Source: Dyadobacter chenhuakuii
Lineage (GTDB): Bacteria; Bacteroidota; Bacteroidia; Cytophagales; Spirosomataceae
Length of the DNA stretch: 64,000 bases
Direction of reading: 5' to 3'
Assembly (NCBI RefSeq): GCF_023821985.2
Contig: NZ_CP098805.1
Span: 4,894,501 to 4,958,500, forward strand
Part shown: piece by piece, positions 8,620 to 16,045 of the stretch
Numbering within the stretch: position 1 is the first letter of the stretch
Layout: every line of letters starts with the position of its first letter
Program-made: the position numbers and the translations under genes
Notes under the pieces: generated by a model
What the model saw: the letters and a program-made list of their open reading frames with translations, nothing else
Told to the model about the DNA's origin: nothing
Databases searched by the model: none

Positions 8620-8934
8620 TTATCTCGGCCCGCGCGTTCTGTTTCGCTGCCCGTAATGATTGCCATTATTGTATTGGCGTTTGTAAGCCTTGTTGCTATA
8701 ACGGCTGGAATTATAACGATCGGCGCGAATTACTTTCCGGTGCTGAGGATGCGGTTTCACAACCACAACTCTTGGTGGCGGAGGTGGCACTCTGTGATAA
8801 CGGTAACCATAGCTGGGTCCGTATCCGTAGTCATAACCATAACCTGGCCCGTGTGACCTGTATGTACAGGAAGATATGCTTATTGCTGCAATGATCGTCA
8901 CGATAACAGACAGCACCATTCTATTTGATCTCAT
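8620..8934 (-). CDS. Small Tyr/Gly-rich lipoprotein, unknown function
   Basis: 104 residues from the ATG at 8934. A longer reading to 9042 is possible but would put 36 non-signal residues before the signal peptide. Seen: an N-terminal signal (MRSNRMVLSVIVTIIAAISI) ending in a lipobox-like SISSC, then a GYGYDYGYGPSYGYRYH segment, a run of five prolines, and a basic Asn/Tyr/Arg-rich tail. It is probably an envelope lipoprotein. The low-complexity composition resembles small cell-surface or cold- and stress-induced proteins of Bacteroidetes, but no family could be named. A strong terminator follows the gene. Confidence 0.7.
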   Translation of the reverse strand: MRSNRMVLSVIVTIIAAISISSCTYRSHGPGYGYDYGYGPSYGYRYHRVPPPPPRVVVVKPHPQHRKVIRADRYNSSRYSNKAYKRQYNNGNHYGQRNRTRGPR

Positions 8935-9032
8935 GGCTTTAAGTCGTTTTGTACTATTTATAAAACGATTTTCACCATTTATTAGTGCCTGTAAGTGACC
9001 TCGCAGAGAAGTAGGAGGAAGCTTTGAAACAG

Positions 9033-9145
9033 TTATCCACACGATATGGATAACCTAAATGGCAGGTAAGGCGCTGTAAATGCAGAATTTATAAGTTTGT
9101 TAACAAGTTATCCACAGGGTCGGTGTGGATAACTTGTTAACAAAC
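9033..9145. other. Cluster of DnaA boxes with a perfect 22-bp inverted repeat (candidate oriC or DnaA-binding locus)
   Basis: Four DnaA-box sequences lie within 113 bp. TTATCCACA occurs at 9033-9041 (+), TTATCCATA at 9045-9053 (-), TTATCCACA at 9108-9116 (+) and TTATCCACA at 9124-9132 (-). The last two are embedded in a perfect inverted repeat, 9095-9116 with 9124-9145, separated by 7 bp. Each arm also contains the palindrome TTGTTAACAA. There is no T tract, so it is not a terminator. The boxes lie between the Dabb gene and the small lipoprotein gene. dnaA is not in the window and gene orientation does not switch here, so origin function is only a hypothesis. Confidence 0.6.
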
Positions 9146-9153
9146 ATTTGCAA

Positions 9154-9453
9154 TTATGCTTCCACGTCATAGATCAATACACGCTCCCAAAGATGCGCGC
9201 ATTCGTCTACGAATTTCTTATGCAAAGGATGAACCTGATATACGTCATGCGCTGCCTCATCGGCAAAAACCAGGATTTCAGCGAAGTCGTAAGTCGCGTC
9301 AATCACGGGGCGGCGCGTAGCGGCAGGAGGTCCAATGAATACGGAGTCGATAGATTCAATGGCTTCCAGGGATTTAATGCCGGCAAGAAGTGCCTGCCTT
9401 GCTTCCTCGTTATCTTTTTCTTTCAGCCAAAAAAATACGTTGTGAACAAACAT
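9154..9453 (-). CDS. Dabb (stress-responsive A/B barrel) domain protein
   Basis: 99 residues from the ATG at 9453. The longer open frame to 9618 lies inside the histidine kinase gene region and is not needed. The protein has the Dabb pattern: an N-terminal FVHNVFFWLK strand with the conserved His, a central SIDSVFIGPPAATRRPVID, then YDFAEILVFADEAAHDVYQVHPLHKKFVDE. Dabb proteins are small dimeric ferredoxin-like alpha/beta barrels. Some are stress induced and some are cyclases or decarboxylases, and the function here is not known. It starts 28 bp after the histidine kinase stop, so the two are probably co-transcribed. Confidence 0.85.
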   Translation of the reverse strand: MFVHNVFFWLKEKDNEEARQALLAGIKSLEAIESIDSVFIGPPAATRRPVIDATYDFAEILVFADEAAHDVYQVHPLHKKFVDECAHLWERVLIYDVEA

Positions 9454-9481
9454 GGGTAATCGTTTATAAGTTAAAAATATA

Positions 9482-10573
9482 TTAAGGATTCGCTTGTGTA
9501 GCAGCCGCTTCCGGAATGCTTTCAGAGGCGGGGCTAATGTATGCCTTTTCGAGCTTAAATGAAAAAGTAGTGCCTTTCTCGGGTTTGGACATGACTGCAA
9601 TTTTGGTGTCATGCGCATTCAGGATGTGCTTTACAATTGCCAAACCTAGCCCTGTTCCGCCGATTTCTTTGCTGCGACTCTTGTCAATTCTATAAAAGCG
9701 CTCAAAAATGCGGTTCAAATGCTCGTGCGGAATTCCGGGGCCGTTATCCCGGACGGCAATCTCTACAAATTTTTTCCCCTCACTGAAATGCACGATAACT
9801 TTTCCGCCTTCATTGCCATATTTTACAGCATTCTCGATCAGGTTCAGCATCACCTGCTCCATGCGGTCCGCATCCGCCAGCACCCATACTTCGGCCAGCT
9901 CATCGGGCTTTACCTTGAATGTCACATCTTTATCTTTCGCTATATTTTCGAGCCTGCTGAAAATGTTCAGCGCCAGCAACCGAATGTCGATAGGCGCAAT
10001 GTTCATCTTAATGTCGCCCGTTTCCATTTGTGAAAGCACCAGCAGATCTTTCACAAGCACATCCAGGCTGTCCAGGTTTTTTGCAGCTTTGATCAGAAAC
10101 CGCTCTCTCACATTCTCATCATCCATCGCACCGTCGAGCAATGTGTGGATAAAGCCCTGTGCAGCGAAAATCGGTGTTTTGAACTCATGGGAAACATCTG
10201 CGAGAAATTCTCTGCGAAACAATTCCAGCTTTTTCAGCTCATCGATCTCCTTTTGTTTTTTGGTTACATAAACAAAAATCTCATCGTTAATCGTTTTGAG
10301 CGGATTGGATTCCGTGATGAGTTTCTTCCTTGGAGCGAGGTTGAAATCCTTCATTTTAAGCTTGTGAATTGTCCTGTACATTTTGTTCACTTCCCGGAAA
10401 ACCAGAATGTCAACGGCATACAAAACCAGAAAAAACGAGGAAATAAAGGCCGATATAGCCGAAACGAACATCATTCCCCTCGAAACCCCTTCCACAAAAG
10501 CCAGAAAAGAAGTGGTAATCAGGGAAATCAGGAATGCCAGTATAAAAGCAATAAAGCGGGGACTTAGAGACAT
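9482..10573 (-). CDS. Sensor histidine kinase (PhoR/WalK-like), no response regulator beside it
   Basis: A 363-residue membrane kinase. Two hydrophobic helices (about 8-28 and 36-58) are separated by only a few residues, so there is almost no extracytoplasmic sensor domain. The cytoplasmic part holds the H-box FLADVSHEFKTP with His129, the N-box LIENAVKYG (245-253), the G1 box DNGPG (277-281), the F-box IFERFYRID and the G2 box GGTGLGLAI (305-313). This is the common HisKA plus HATPase_c type. Response regulators are usually adjacent, but the upstream neighbour is glutamate dehydrogenase and the downstream one is the Dabb gene. The partner must be encoded elsewhere. The signal is unknown. Confidence 0.9.
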   Translation of the reverse strand: MSLSPRFIAFILAFLISLITTSFLAFVEGVSRGMMFVSAISAFISSFFLVLYAVDILVFREVNKMYRTIHKLKMKDFNLAPRKKLITESNPLKTINDEIFVYVTKKQKEIDELKKLELFRREFLADVSHEFKTPIFAAQGFIHTLLDGAMDDENVRERFLIKAAKNLDSLDVLVKDLLVLSQMETGDIKMNIAPIDIRLLALNIFSRLENIAKDKDVTFKVKPDELAEVWVLADADRMEQVMLNLIENAVKYGNEGGKVIVHFSEGKKFVEIAVRDNGPGIPHEHLNRIFERFYRIDKSRSKEIGGTGLGLAIVKHILNAHDTKIAVMSKPEKGTTFSFKLEKAYISPASESIPEAAATQANP

Positions 10574-10722
10574 GATCTTGGTGTAAAAAGCGTTGGCATT
10601 CAGCCGTTCGCCGTCTTAGTTTCGACCTTAAAGTTAACATTCTGTTTGCAAGAAAACTCTATTGCATAGGTGGGCTTGTGGTTTAATAATATTTCCTTAA
10701 TGTTACCAAGCGGATTAAAATG

Positions 10723-10759
10723 CAAAAAGGCAGTTCTCTGTGAAGAAAACTGCCTTTTG
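10723..10759 (-). terminator. Terminator after the glutamate dehydrogenase gene
   Basis: Arms CAAAAAGGCAGTT (10723-10735) and AACTGCCTTTTG (10748-10759) pair with one bulged A around a 12-nt loop, 15 bp after the gdh stop. On the minus strand a TTTT run follows. Confidence 0.7.
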
Positions 10760-10774
10760 TCGGATGGACTAAAA

Positions 10775-12049
10775 TTAAAATCCTCCGCGGAATTTGTAAG
10801 TGCTGCTCACTTTGTCAATGGCAACAATGTAGGCAGCGATCCGCAGCGACACTTTGTATTTCAATGACGTTTCGTACACCTTATCGAACGAATCCTGCAT
10901 GATCCGGTCTGTCCGGCGGTTAATGCGTTCCAGCGTCCATTTATAACCAATGCGGTTTTGCACCCATTCGAAATAGGAAACCGTTACGCCGCCAGCATTG
11001 GCCAGAATGTCCGGCACAACCATGATTCCTTTTTCATTAATAATGTCGTCTGCTTTGAACGAAGTAGGGCCATTTGCACCCTCTACGATCATTTTAGCCT
11101 GAATTCCGGCAACATTTTTTCTTGTTATGACATCCTCTTTTGCAGCAGGCACGAGCACGTCAACGGGCAATGTCAGCAAATCGTCGCCGGGGATAGGCTC
11201 TGCTCCCGAAAAACCTTCCAGTGAGCCCTTATTTGCATCCCGATACGCTACTGCTGCCGCGATGTCGATCCCTTTATCATTATAATAAGCACCGGAAATA
11301 TCGCTGATCGCGTGGATCGCAACACCTCTTTCGCGTAAAAGCAAAGCAGCATGTGAACCCACATTACCAAAGCCCTGAACCACAGCCGTTGCGCGATACG
11401 GGTTAATGCGCAGTTTCTCCATCCCGGCCAGTGCCGAAACCATTACACCTCGGCCCGTCGCCTCTGTACGGCCCAGTGAGCCGCCCAGTACCAAAGGTTT
11501 GCCCGTAACCACAGCCGGGATCGTCATGCCTTTTGATTTGGAATATTCGTCCATAAGCCATGCCATTTCTCGCGGGCCCGTTCCCATATCCGGCGCAGGA
11601 ATATCCTGATCCGGCCCCAAAACGTCCAAAAGCGCAGTTGTATAAGCACGCATCAAACGTTCGATTTCTCCCGCTGACATTTCGCGCGGATTACACGCAA
11701 CGCCTCCTTTGGCGCCACCATAAGGAATATCCACCACCGCACATTTCCAGGTCATCCACGCAGCCAGCGCACGCACTTCATCCAGGTTCACATCCGGATC
11801 AAAGCGGATGCCGCCTTTGCTGGGGCCGAGGATTGTCGAATGTATAACGCGGTAACCTTCAAAGGTTTTGATTTGCCCTGAGTCCATCATAACAGGCAGT
11901 CCTACAATGACTTGCTTGCGAGGCACTTTCAAAATATGGTACATTTCCTCTGAGATTCCCAAAAGATCAACGGCCTTATCAAACCGCTGCATCATTGATT
12001 CCAATGGATTTTCTTTGTCCTTAATTGGAGCCGGTTCTATATATGACAT
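10775..12049 (-). CDS. Glutamate dehydrogenase (Glu/Leu/Phe/Val dehydrogenase family)
   Basis: A 424-residue cytosolic enzyme that interconverts glutamate and 2-oxoglutarate plus ammonia with NAD(P). Seen: GPSKGGIRFDP (75-85), the substrate-binding lysine in MTWKCAVVDIPYGGAKGGV (99-117, catalytic Lys in PYGGAKGG), and the coenzyme-binding turn GFGNVGSHAA. Length and motifs fit the roughly 420-residue hexameric GdhA/RocG class. ATG start at 12049. It stands alone, with a promoter-like element upstream and a terminator downstream. Cofactor preference cannot be decided from sequence by eye. Confidence 0.95.
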   Translation of the reverse strand: MSYIEPAPIKDKENPLESMMQRFDKAVDLLGISEEMYHILKVPRKQVIVGLPVMMDSGQIKTFEGYRVIHSTILGPSKGGIRFDPDVNLDEVRALAAWMTWKCAVVDIPYGGAKGGVACNPREMSAGEIERLMRAYTTALLDVLGPDQDIPAPDMGTGPREMAWLMDEYSKSKGMTIPAVVTGKPLVLGGSLGRTEATGRGVMVSALAGMEKLRINPYRATAVVQGFGNVGSHAALLLRERGVAIHAISDISGAYYNDKGIDIAAAVAYRDANKGSLEGFSGAEPIPGDDLLTLPVDVLVPAAKEDVITRKNVAGIQAKMIVEGANGPTSFKADDIINEKGIMVVPDILANAGGVTVSYFEWVQNRIGYKWTLERINRRTDRIMQDSFDKVYETSLKYKVSLRIAAYIVAIDKVSSTYKFRGGF

Positions 12050-12109
12050 TTTTAATTATTTAAAGTATTGATATTAAGTATGTTAATGAAAATTTTGTCT
12101 TAGTCAATA

Positions 12110-12117
12110 CAAACATA
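12110..12117 (-). promoter_or_regulatory. Bacteroidetes -7 promoter element for glutamate dehydrogenase
   Basis: The minus strand reads TATGTTTG, an exact TAnnTTTG match. It predicts a start near 12103 and a leader of about 55 nt in very AT-rich sequence. The rest of the gap to typA (12118-12280) is AT-rich and shows nothing else recognisable. Confidence 0.5.
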
Positions 12118-12283
12118 ATTGATTATATTTTATAAAAATAAAAAACCAATTAATCTTGAAATAGTATAAAAAATGCAAATAAGTAGAATGTTTTATGCGC
12201 AATGCGATCTTTAAAATTATGGCCTTGGTTTCTCCGATTATCCCAAATTTCCTGCAAGGGTTTCTCCGAAATCTGAATTCGTA

Positions 12284-12321
12284 AAAAATAAAAAAGGAGG
12301 CATAAAATTTATGCCTCCTTT
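12284..12321 (-). terminator. Terminator after typA
   Basis: A nearly perfect palindrome (arms AAAGGAGGCAT at 12293-12303 and ATGCCTCCTTT at 12311-12321, with A/T pairs closing the loop) lies 22 bp after the typA stop. On the minus strand it is followed by a long T-rich run. Confidence 0.85.
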
Positions 12322-12342
12322 CAGTATAATGCTAAATGGCTA

Positions 12343-14157
12343 TTACGCCATTTCCATTTTTCCGGAATTACGTTTACGATCGTTTTCTTCCAGATATATC
12401 TTACGCATACGCATGCTCTGTGGCGTAACTTCCAGATATTCATCTTTCTGGATATATTCCATCGATTCTTCAAGAGAGAAGTTGATTTTTGGAGCGATCC
12501 GCAAACCATCATCTGTTCCTGATGCACGCATGTTTGTCAATTTCTTAGCTTCCTGCAAATTCACAACAATGTCATTCGGACGGTTGTGCTCACCAATTAC
12601 CTGGCCACCGTAGATTTCATCACCCGGCTCAACGAAGAAACGTCCGCGATCCTGCAATTTATCAATGGTATAACCTGTTGCTGGACCCGTGTTTTTCGAA
12701 ATAATTGATCCGCTGATACGTCCTGGAATTGGTCCACGGAATGTTCCGAATTCTTTGAAACGGTGTGTCATAACGGCTTCACCTTGTGTTGCAGTCAAAA
12801 CGTTAGAACGCAATCCGATCAAACCTCTTGAAGGAATCTCGAATTCAAGGTGTTGCAAATCTCCTTTTGGTTCCATGATCAACAACTCACCTTTACGCTG
12901 TGTTGCCAATTCGATCACTTTTCCAGCAGTTGCTTCCGGCACGTCCACAACCAATGTTTCGATTGGTTCAAGGCGCTCGCCCTTTTCGTCTTCTTTAAAA
13001 AGAACCTGAGGCTGACCTAGTTGCAATTCATAACCTTCACGACGCATTGTTTCGATCAACACAGACAAGTGAAGGATACCACGTCCGAAAACAAGGAATT
13101 TATCTTCTGTATCTGTTGCTTCAACGCGCAATGCAAGGTTCTTTTCAGTTTCTTTCATCAGACGGTCACGAAGGTGACGTGATGTTACAAACTTGCCTTC
13201 CTTACCGAAGAATGGAGAATTGTTGATCGTGAAGAGCATGTTCATCGTAGGCTCATCCACAGCGATACGTGGAAGTGGTTCTGGATTTTCAGCGTCAGCA
13301 AGTGTATCGCCAATTTCAAAATCTTCGATTCCAGTCACTGCACAGATATCACCAGCCGTAACTTCGGAAACCTTCACACGACCCAGTCCTTCAAATATCT
13401 GCAATTCTTTAATTTTCACTTTCTTGAAAACGCCGTCAGCTTTGCAAAGCATCATGTTAGCGCCTTCTTTCAGCACACCACGTTTCACACGACCGATCGC
13501 GATACGGCCTACGAATGCGTTGTAGTCAAGAGAAGTGATTTGCATTTGTGCATTTCCTTCGTCAATAACCGGTGCAGGGATTGATTCGATAATGGTATCC
13601 AGCAGGAATGTAATGTTATCCGTTGGTGTTTTCCAATCCGGGCCCATCCATCCTTGTTTCGACGAACCGTAAACGGTAACGAAATCAAGCTGATCTTCGG
13701 TAGCGCCAAGGTTGAACATCAGGTCGAATACATTTTCCTGAACTTCTTCCGGACGGCAGTTTTCTTTATCTACTTTATTTACAACCACGATTGGTTTCAA
13801 GCCAAGGCCGATTGCCTTGCCTAATACGAAACGTGTTTGTGGCATAGGGCCTTCGAATGCATCAACAAGCAACAAAACGCCATCAGACATTTTAAGTACG
13901 CGTTCCACTTCACCACCAAAGTCTGCGTGACCTGGTGTATCAATTACATTGATTTTTACGTCTTTGTAACGCACCGATACGTTCTTAGAAGTGATGGTGA
14001 TACCACGCTCCCTTTCAAGATCATTATTATCAAGGATTAGGTCATCAAACTCCTGGTTATCGCGAAATAACTTTGAAGCGTGAATGATTTTGTCAACCAA
14101 TGTAGTTTTACCGTGGTCAACGTGCGCAATGATTGCGATGTTACGAATGGCTTGCAT
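12343..14157 (-). CDS. typA: Ribosome-associated translational GTPase TypA/BipA
   Basis: 604 residues from the ATG at 14157. An in-frame TTG at 14172 would add 5 residues, but MQAIRNIAIIAHVDHGKTT is the usual N-terminus. The P-loop AHVDHGKTT is at 11-19, followed by the switch II DTPGHADFGGEV and the NKVD specificity motif. EF-G-like domains and the TypA-specific C-terminal domain (from about EIPSRGLIGLR onward) complete the usual length. TypA binds the 70S ribosome and helps large-subunit assembly and stress or cold adaptation. It is single-gene, with its own promoter motif about 100 bp upstream and a terminator behind it. Confidence 0.97.
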   Translation of the reverse strand: MQAIRNIAIIAHVDHGKTTLVDKIIHASKLFRDNQEFDDLILDNNDLERERGITITSKNVSVRYKDVKINVIDTPGHADFGGEVERVLKMSDGVLLLVDAFEGPMPQTRFVLGKAIGLGLKPIVVVNKVDKENCRPEEVQENVFDLMFNLGATEDQLDFVTVYGSSKQGWMGPDWKTPTDNITFLLDTIIESIPAPVIDEGNAQMQITSLDYNAFVGRIAIGRVKRGVLKEGANMMLCKADGVFKKVKIKELQIFEGLGRVKVSEVTAGDICAVTGIEDFEIGDTLADAENPEPLPRIAVDEPTMNMLFTINNSPFFGKEGKFVTSRHLRDRLMKETEKNLALRVEATDTEDKFLVFGRGILHLSVLIETMRREGYELQLGQPQVLFKEDEKGERLEPIETLVVDVPEATAGKVIELATQRKGELLIMEPKGDLQHLEFEIPSRGLIGLRSNVLTATQGEAVMTHRFKEFGTFRGPIPGRISGSIISKNTGPATGYTIDKLQDRGRFFVEPGDEIYGGQVIGEHNRPNDIVVNLQEAKKLTNMRASGTDDGLRIAPKINFSLEESMEYIQKDEYLEVTPQSMRMRKIYLEENDRKRNSGKMEMA

Positions 14158-14258
14158 TGTTTTATAGATCAATTGTTTACGGTTGTCCTTTCGGCGGCTT
14201 AAAACCGGCAGTGAACCGTTTTGCTTTTAGTTTGACTGATTTTTTGTCAAATAGGGTG

Positions 14259-14266
14259 CAAATGTA
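14259..14266 (-). promoter_or_regulatory. Bacteroidetes -7 promoter element for typA
   Basis: The minus strand reads TACATTTG (TAnnTTTG). It predicts transcription from about 14252 and a leader of roughly 95 nt before the typA ATG. A matching -33 TTTG is not evident. Confidence 0.5.
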
Positions 14267-14361
14267 CGGACTTTTTCTGCTGAATAACAGTATTTTACAA
14301 TTAATTTATTGTTACCAGCCGAAAAATGCGGTTTGTAATGAGAGAAGTGCAATAAAACAAG

Positions 14362-14394
14362 AAAAGAGACGCCGATATCAGCGCCTCCTTTTAC
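14362..14394 (-). terminator. Terminator after the small lipoprotein gene
   Basis: An imperfect hairpin with arms around GAAAAGAGACGC and GCGCCTCCTTTT is followed on the minus strand by a T-rich stretch, 34 bp after the lipoprotein stop. Confidence 0.55.
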
Positions 14395-14427
14395 TTCAAC
14401 TCACCTAATGAAACACCTGCATTAGTC

Positions 14428-14811
14428 TTATTTCCGTTTCAGAAATATCTTGTCAATCCCTTCAACATCCAGCACAATGGAGTCGCAGGTGTTGGTCAAT
14501 GCTAAGAAAGCATAGACAGCGGAAGTGTTATTTTTAAACTTACCAGAGATTTTGAGAGAATCTTTTTCAGCTATCCAAGTCATAACAGGTTCATTTTGTT
14601 TGCCAAATAAGATTCCTCCCGTTTCCTTGAATTTTCCATCTTCCAAAAATGTCACTTCATCCAGTTCTTTCGGGCTGGATTCCAATGACCCTGTCCAATT
14701 CCCAATAATGTTCTTTGCAAAAGCCGGAGGAGCACAAGGCTTATCTTTGTCCTTATCGCAGGATGAAGCGATAAAAATTGCCAGGCAAAAAATCAGAGTT
14801 CGCTTTATCAT
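14428..14811 (-). CDS. Small lipoprotein, lipocalin-like fold suspected
   Basis: 127 residues starting with a lipoprotein signal peptide (MIKRTLIFCLAIFIASSC) and a lipobox Cys18 followed by DKDKDKPC, an Asp-rich +2 region typical of exported Bacteroidetes lipoproteins. The mature part has IGNWTGSLESSP, VTFLEDGKFKETGG, PVMTWIAEKDSLKISG and a final LDVEGIDKIFLKR. This is the strand pattern of small lipocalin-like lipoproteins that begin with a G-x-W motif. Function unknown. It is probably at the outer membrane, has its own terminator, and is not tightly linked to the T9SS gene 123 bp upstream. Confidence 0.7.
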   Translation of the reverse strand: MIKRTLIFCLAIFIASSCDKDKDKPCAPPAFAKNIIGNWTGSLESSPKELDEVTFLEDGKFKETGGILFGKQNEPVMTWIAEKDSLKISGKFKNNTSAVYAFLALTNTCDSIVLDVEGIDKIFLKRK

Positions 14812-14871
14812 ATTTAATTCAGATTACGAATGTAGATATCTCGGCTAATCTCGTTTGCAAGAGATTTAAAA

Positions 14872-14910
14872 GGCCAAACTCGTCTTGTTCTAAATTTATC
14901 GAGTCTGGCC
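14872..14910 (-). terminator. Terminator after the T9SS-sorted protein gene
   Basis: Arms GGCCAAACTCG (14872-14882) and CGAGTCTGGCC (14900-14910) pair with one mismatch, 24 bp after the stop, and TTTTAAAT follows on the minus strand. Confidence 0.7.
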
Positions 14911-14934
14911 AGTGTAAACCATAGTCCTTTCCTA

Positions 14935-16035
14935 CTAATTGTTTACCACGATCTTATGAGTGGTCTCTGAACCATTTGTATTAGTCAAACGCACCAGATA
15001 AACACCATTAAGCAAATTCTTTACCTTAACATTTGGCGATGGCTTTCCAAAAGAATGATAAACCACTTTACCATTTGAGCCAACGATCTCCACTTTTGTA
15101 ATCTTGCTCCAATCGGCTGCTTTGATTGTAAGTTCTTCGGATACAGGATTTGGATACATATAAGTAACAACTCCTTCAAACTTCACAGTGCGAATCCGGC
15201 TGTAAGCTCCAGTTCCATCCTTATCGATCATATGCAGACGATAAAAGTTATTTCCGTTAATGGGATCATTGTCTACCGCTACATACTCAACTTGCTGCTT
15301 ACTCTCACCTTTTGCAGTAATAGTGGTTATCGTATTCCATTCATTACCATTGGAGCTACGCTGCACATCAAAGCGATCGCTGTTATTTTCCTCCGTTGTT
15401 GCCCAGTTTAGGTTAATCCCTGCGCCTTCTTTTGTCGCGTCGAATGAAAGCAATTTGACAGGCAATGCAAAGTTTTCGGCCATGGAGAATGGACGTCTTA
15501 ATCCTAATTGATTTCCCGAAGCAGGATCGTTAGCTGCGTTAGTCCAAGAACTTCCGGAAGCAATAGCATTCGGACGAGGTGTTGCAGGATTACCTTGATC
15601 AACCGGGCCGGAGAAATTAATGGTATATGTAGCCAGTTTTACAAAGGTAAATGTGTTAAGGTCTGTCTGATTTCCACGAGACAGAGTTAGACCTAGCTCT
15701 TTTTGGCCTAATGGAGGATCGCCAAATACTGTCGTTTGAACACCCAAGGAGCCAGTCGTATAGTTGGGATCAGCTACCCCGGTTCCACCAAGAATATCTA
15801 CACCATCTGGAAGATCCAAGTCTAATCTAATATTGTAAGCCTTCCAATTATTGTTGTTTGGTCCGGCGTATCCAACGTCTCCTTTGGCTTCCAAGTCAAA
15901 CGTCCAACTTAAGCCGTCCGCGCTAACCTTTCTGTTTGTGAAATCAAGGATAATGTTGACATTCTGCGACTTTGCAATTTGAGACATTGATATTAGCAAA
16001 AGGGCAGAAAAGAAATATTTTAGATGTTTTTTCAT
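14935..16035 (-). CDS. Secreted T9SS type A sorting-domain protein with an N-terminal beta-sandwich domain
   Basis: 366 residues. A signal peptide (1-23, ending AKSQ) is followed by a beta-rich domain (about 24-160) with FDLEAKG and YNIRLDLDLPDGVDILGG. A second beta-rich segment (about 195-290) has LPVKLLSFDATKEG, LNWATTEENNSDRFDVQRS and NNFYRLHMIDKDG, typical of domains that precede T9SS signals. The last 75 residues are a type A C-terminal sorting domain (MYPNPVSEELTIKA, GKVVY, LLNGVYLVRLTN). The protein is expected to cross the outer membrane by T9SS and be attached to the surface or released. It starts 10 bp after the preceding gene, so the two are co-expressed. The N-terminal domain has the look of a cohesin-like sandwich, but this is only an impression. 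Confidence 0.88.
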   Translation of the reverse strand: MKKHLKYFFSALLLISMSQIAKSQNVNIILDFTNRKVSADGLSWTFDLEAKGDVGYAGPNNNNWKAYNIRLDLDLPDGVDILGGTGVADPNYTTGSLGVQTTVFGDPPLGQKELGLTLSRGNQTDLNTFTFVKLATYTINFSGPVDQGNPATPRPNAIASGSSWTNAANDPASGNQLGLRRPFSMAENFALPVKLLSFDATKEGAGINLNWATTEENNSDRFDVQRSSNGNEWNTITTITAKGESKQQVEYVAVDNDPINGNNFYRLHMIDKDGTGAYSRIRTVKFEGVVTYMYPNPVSEELTIKAADWSKITKVEIVGSNGKVVYHSFGKPSPNVKVKNLLNGVYLVRLTNTNGSETTHKIVVNN

Positions 16036-16045
16036 TTTTTTGATT

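Noticed and set aside
9095..9145. The DnaA-box inverted repeat as a transcription terminator
   Set aside because: No T tract follows on either strand and the arms contain exact DnaA boxes.
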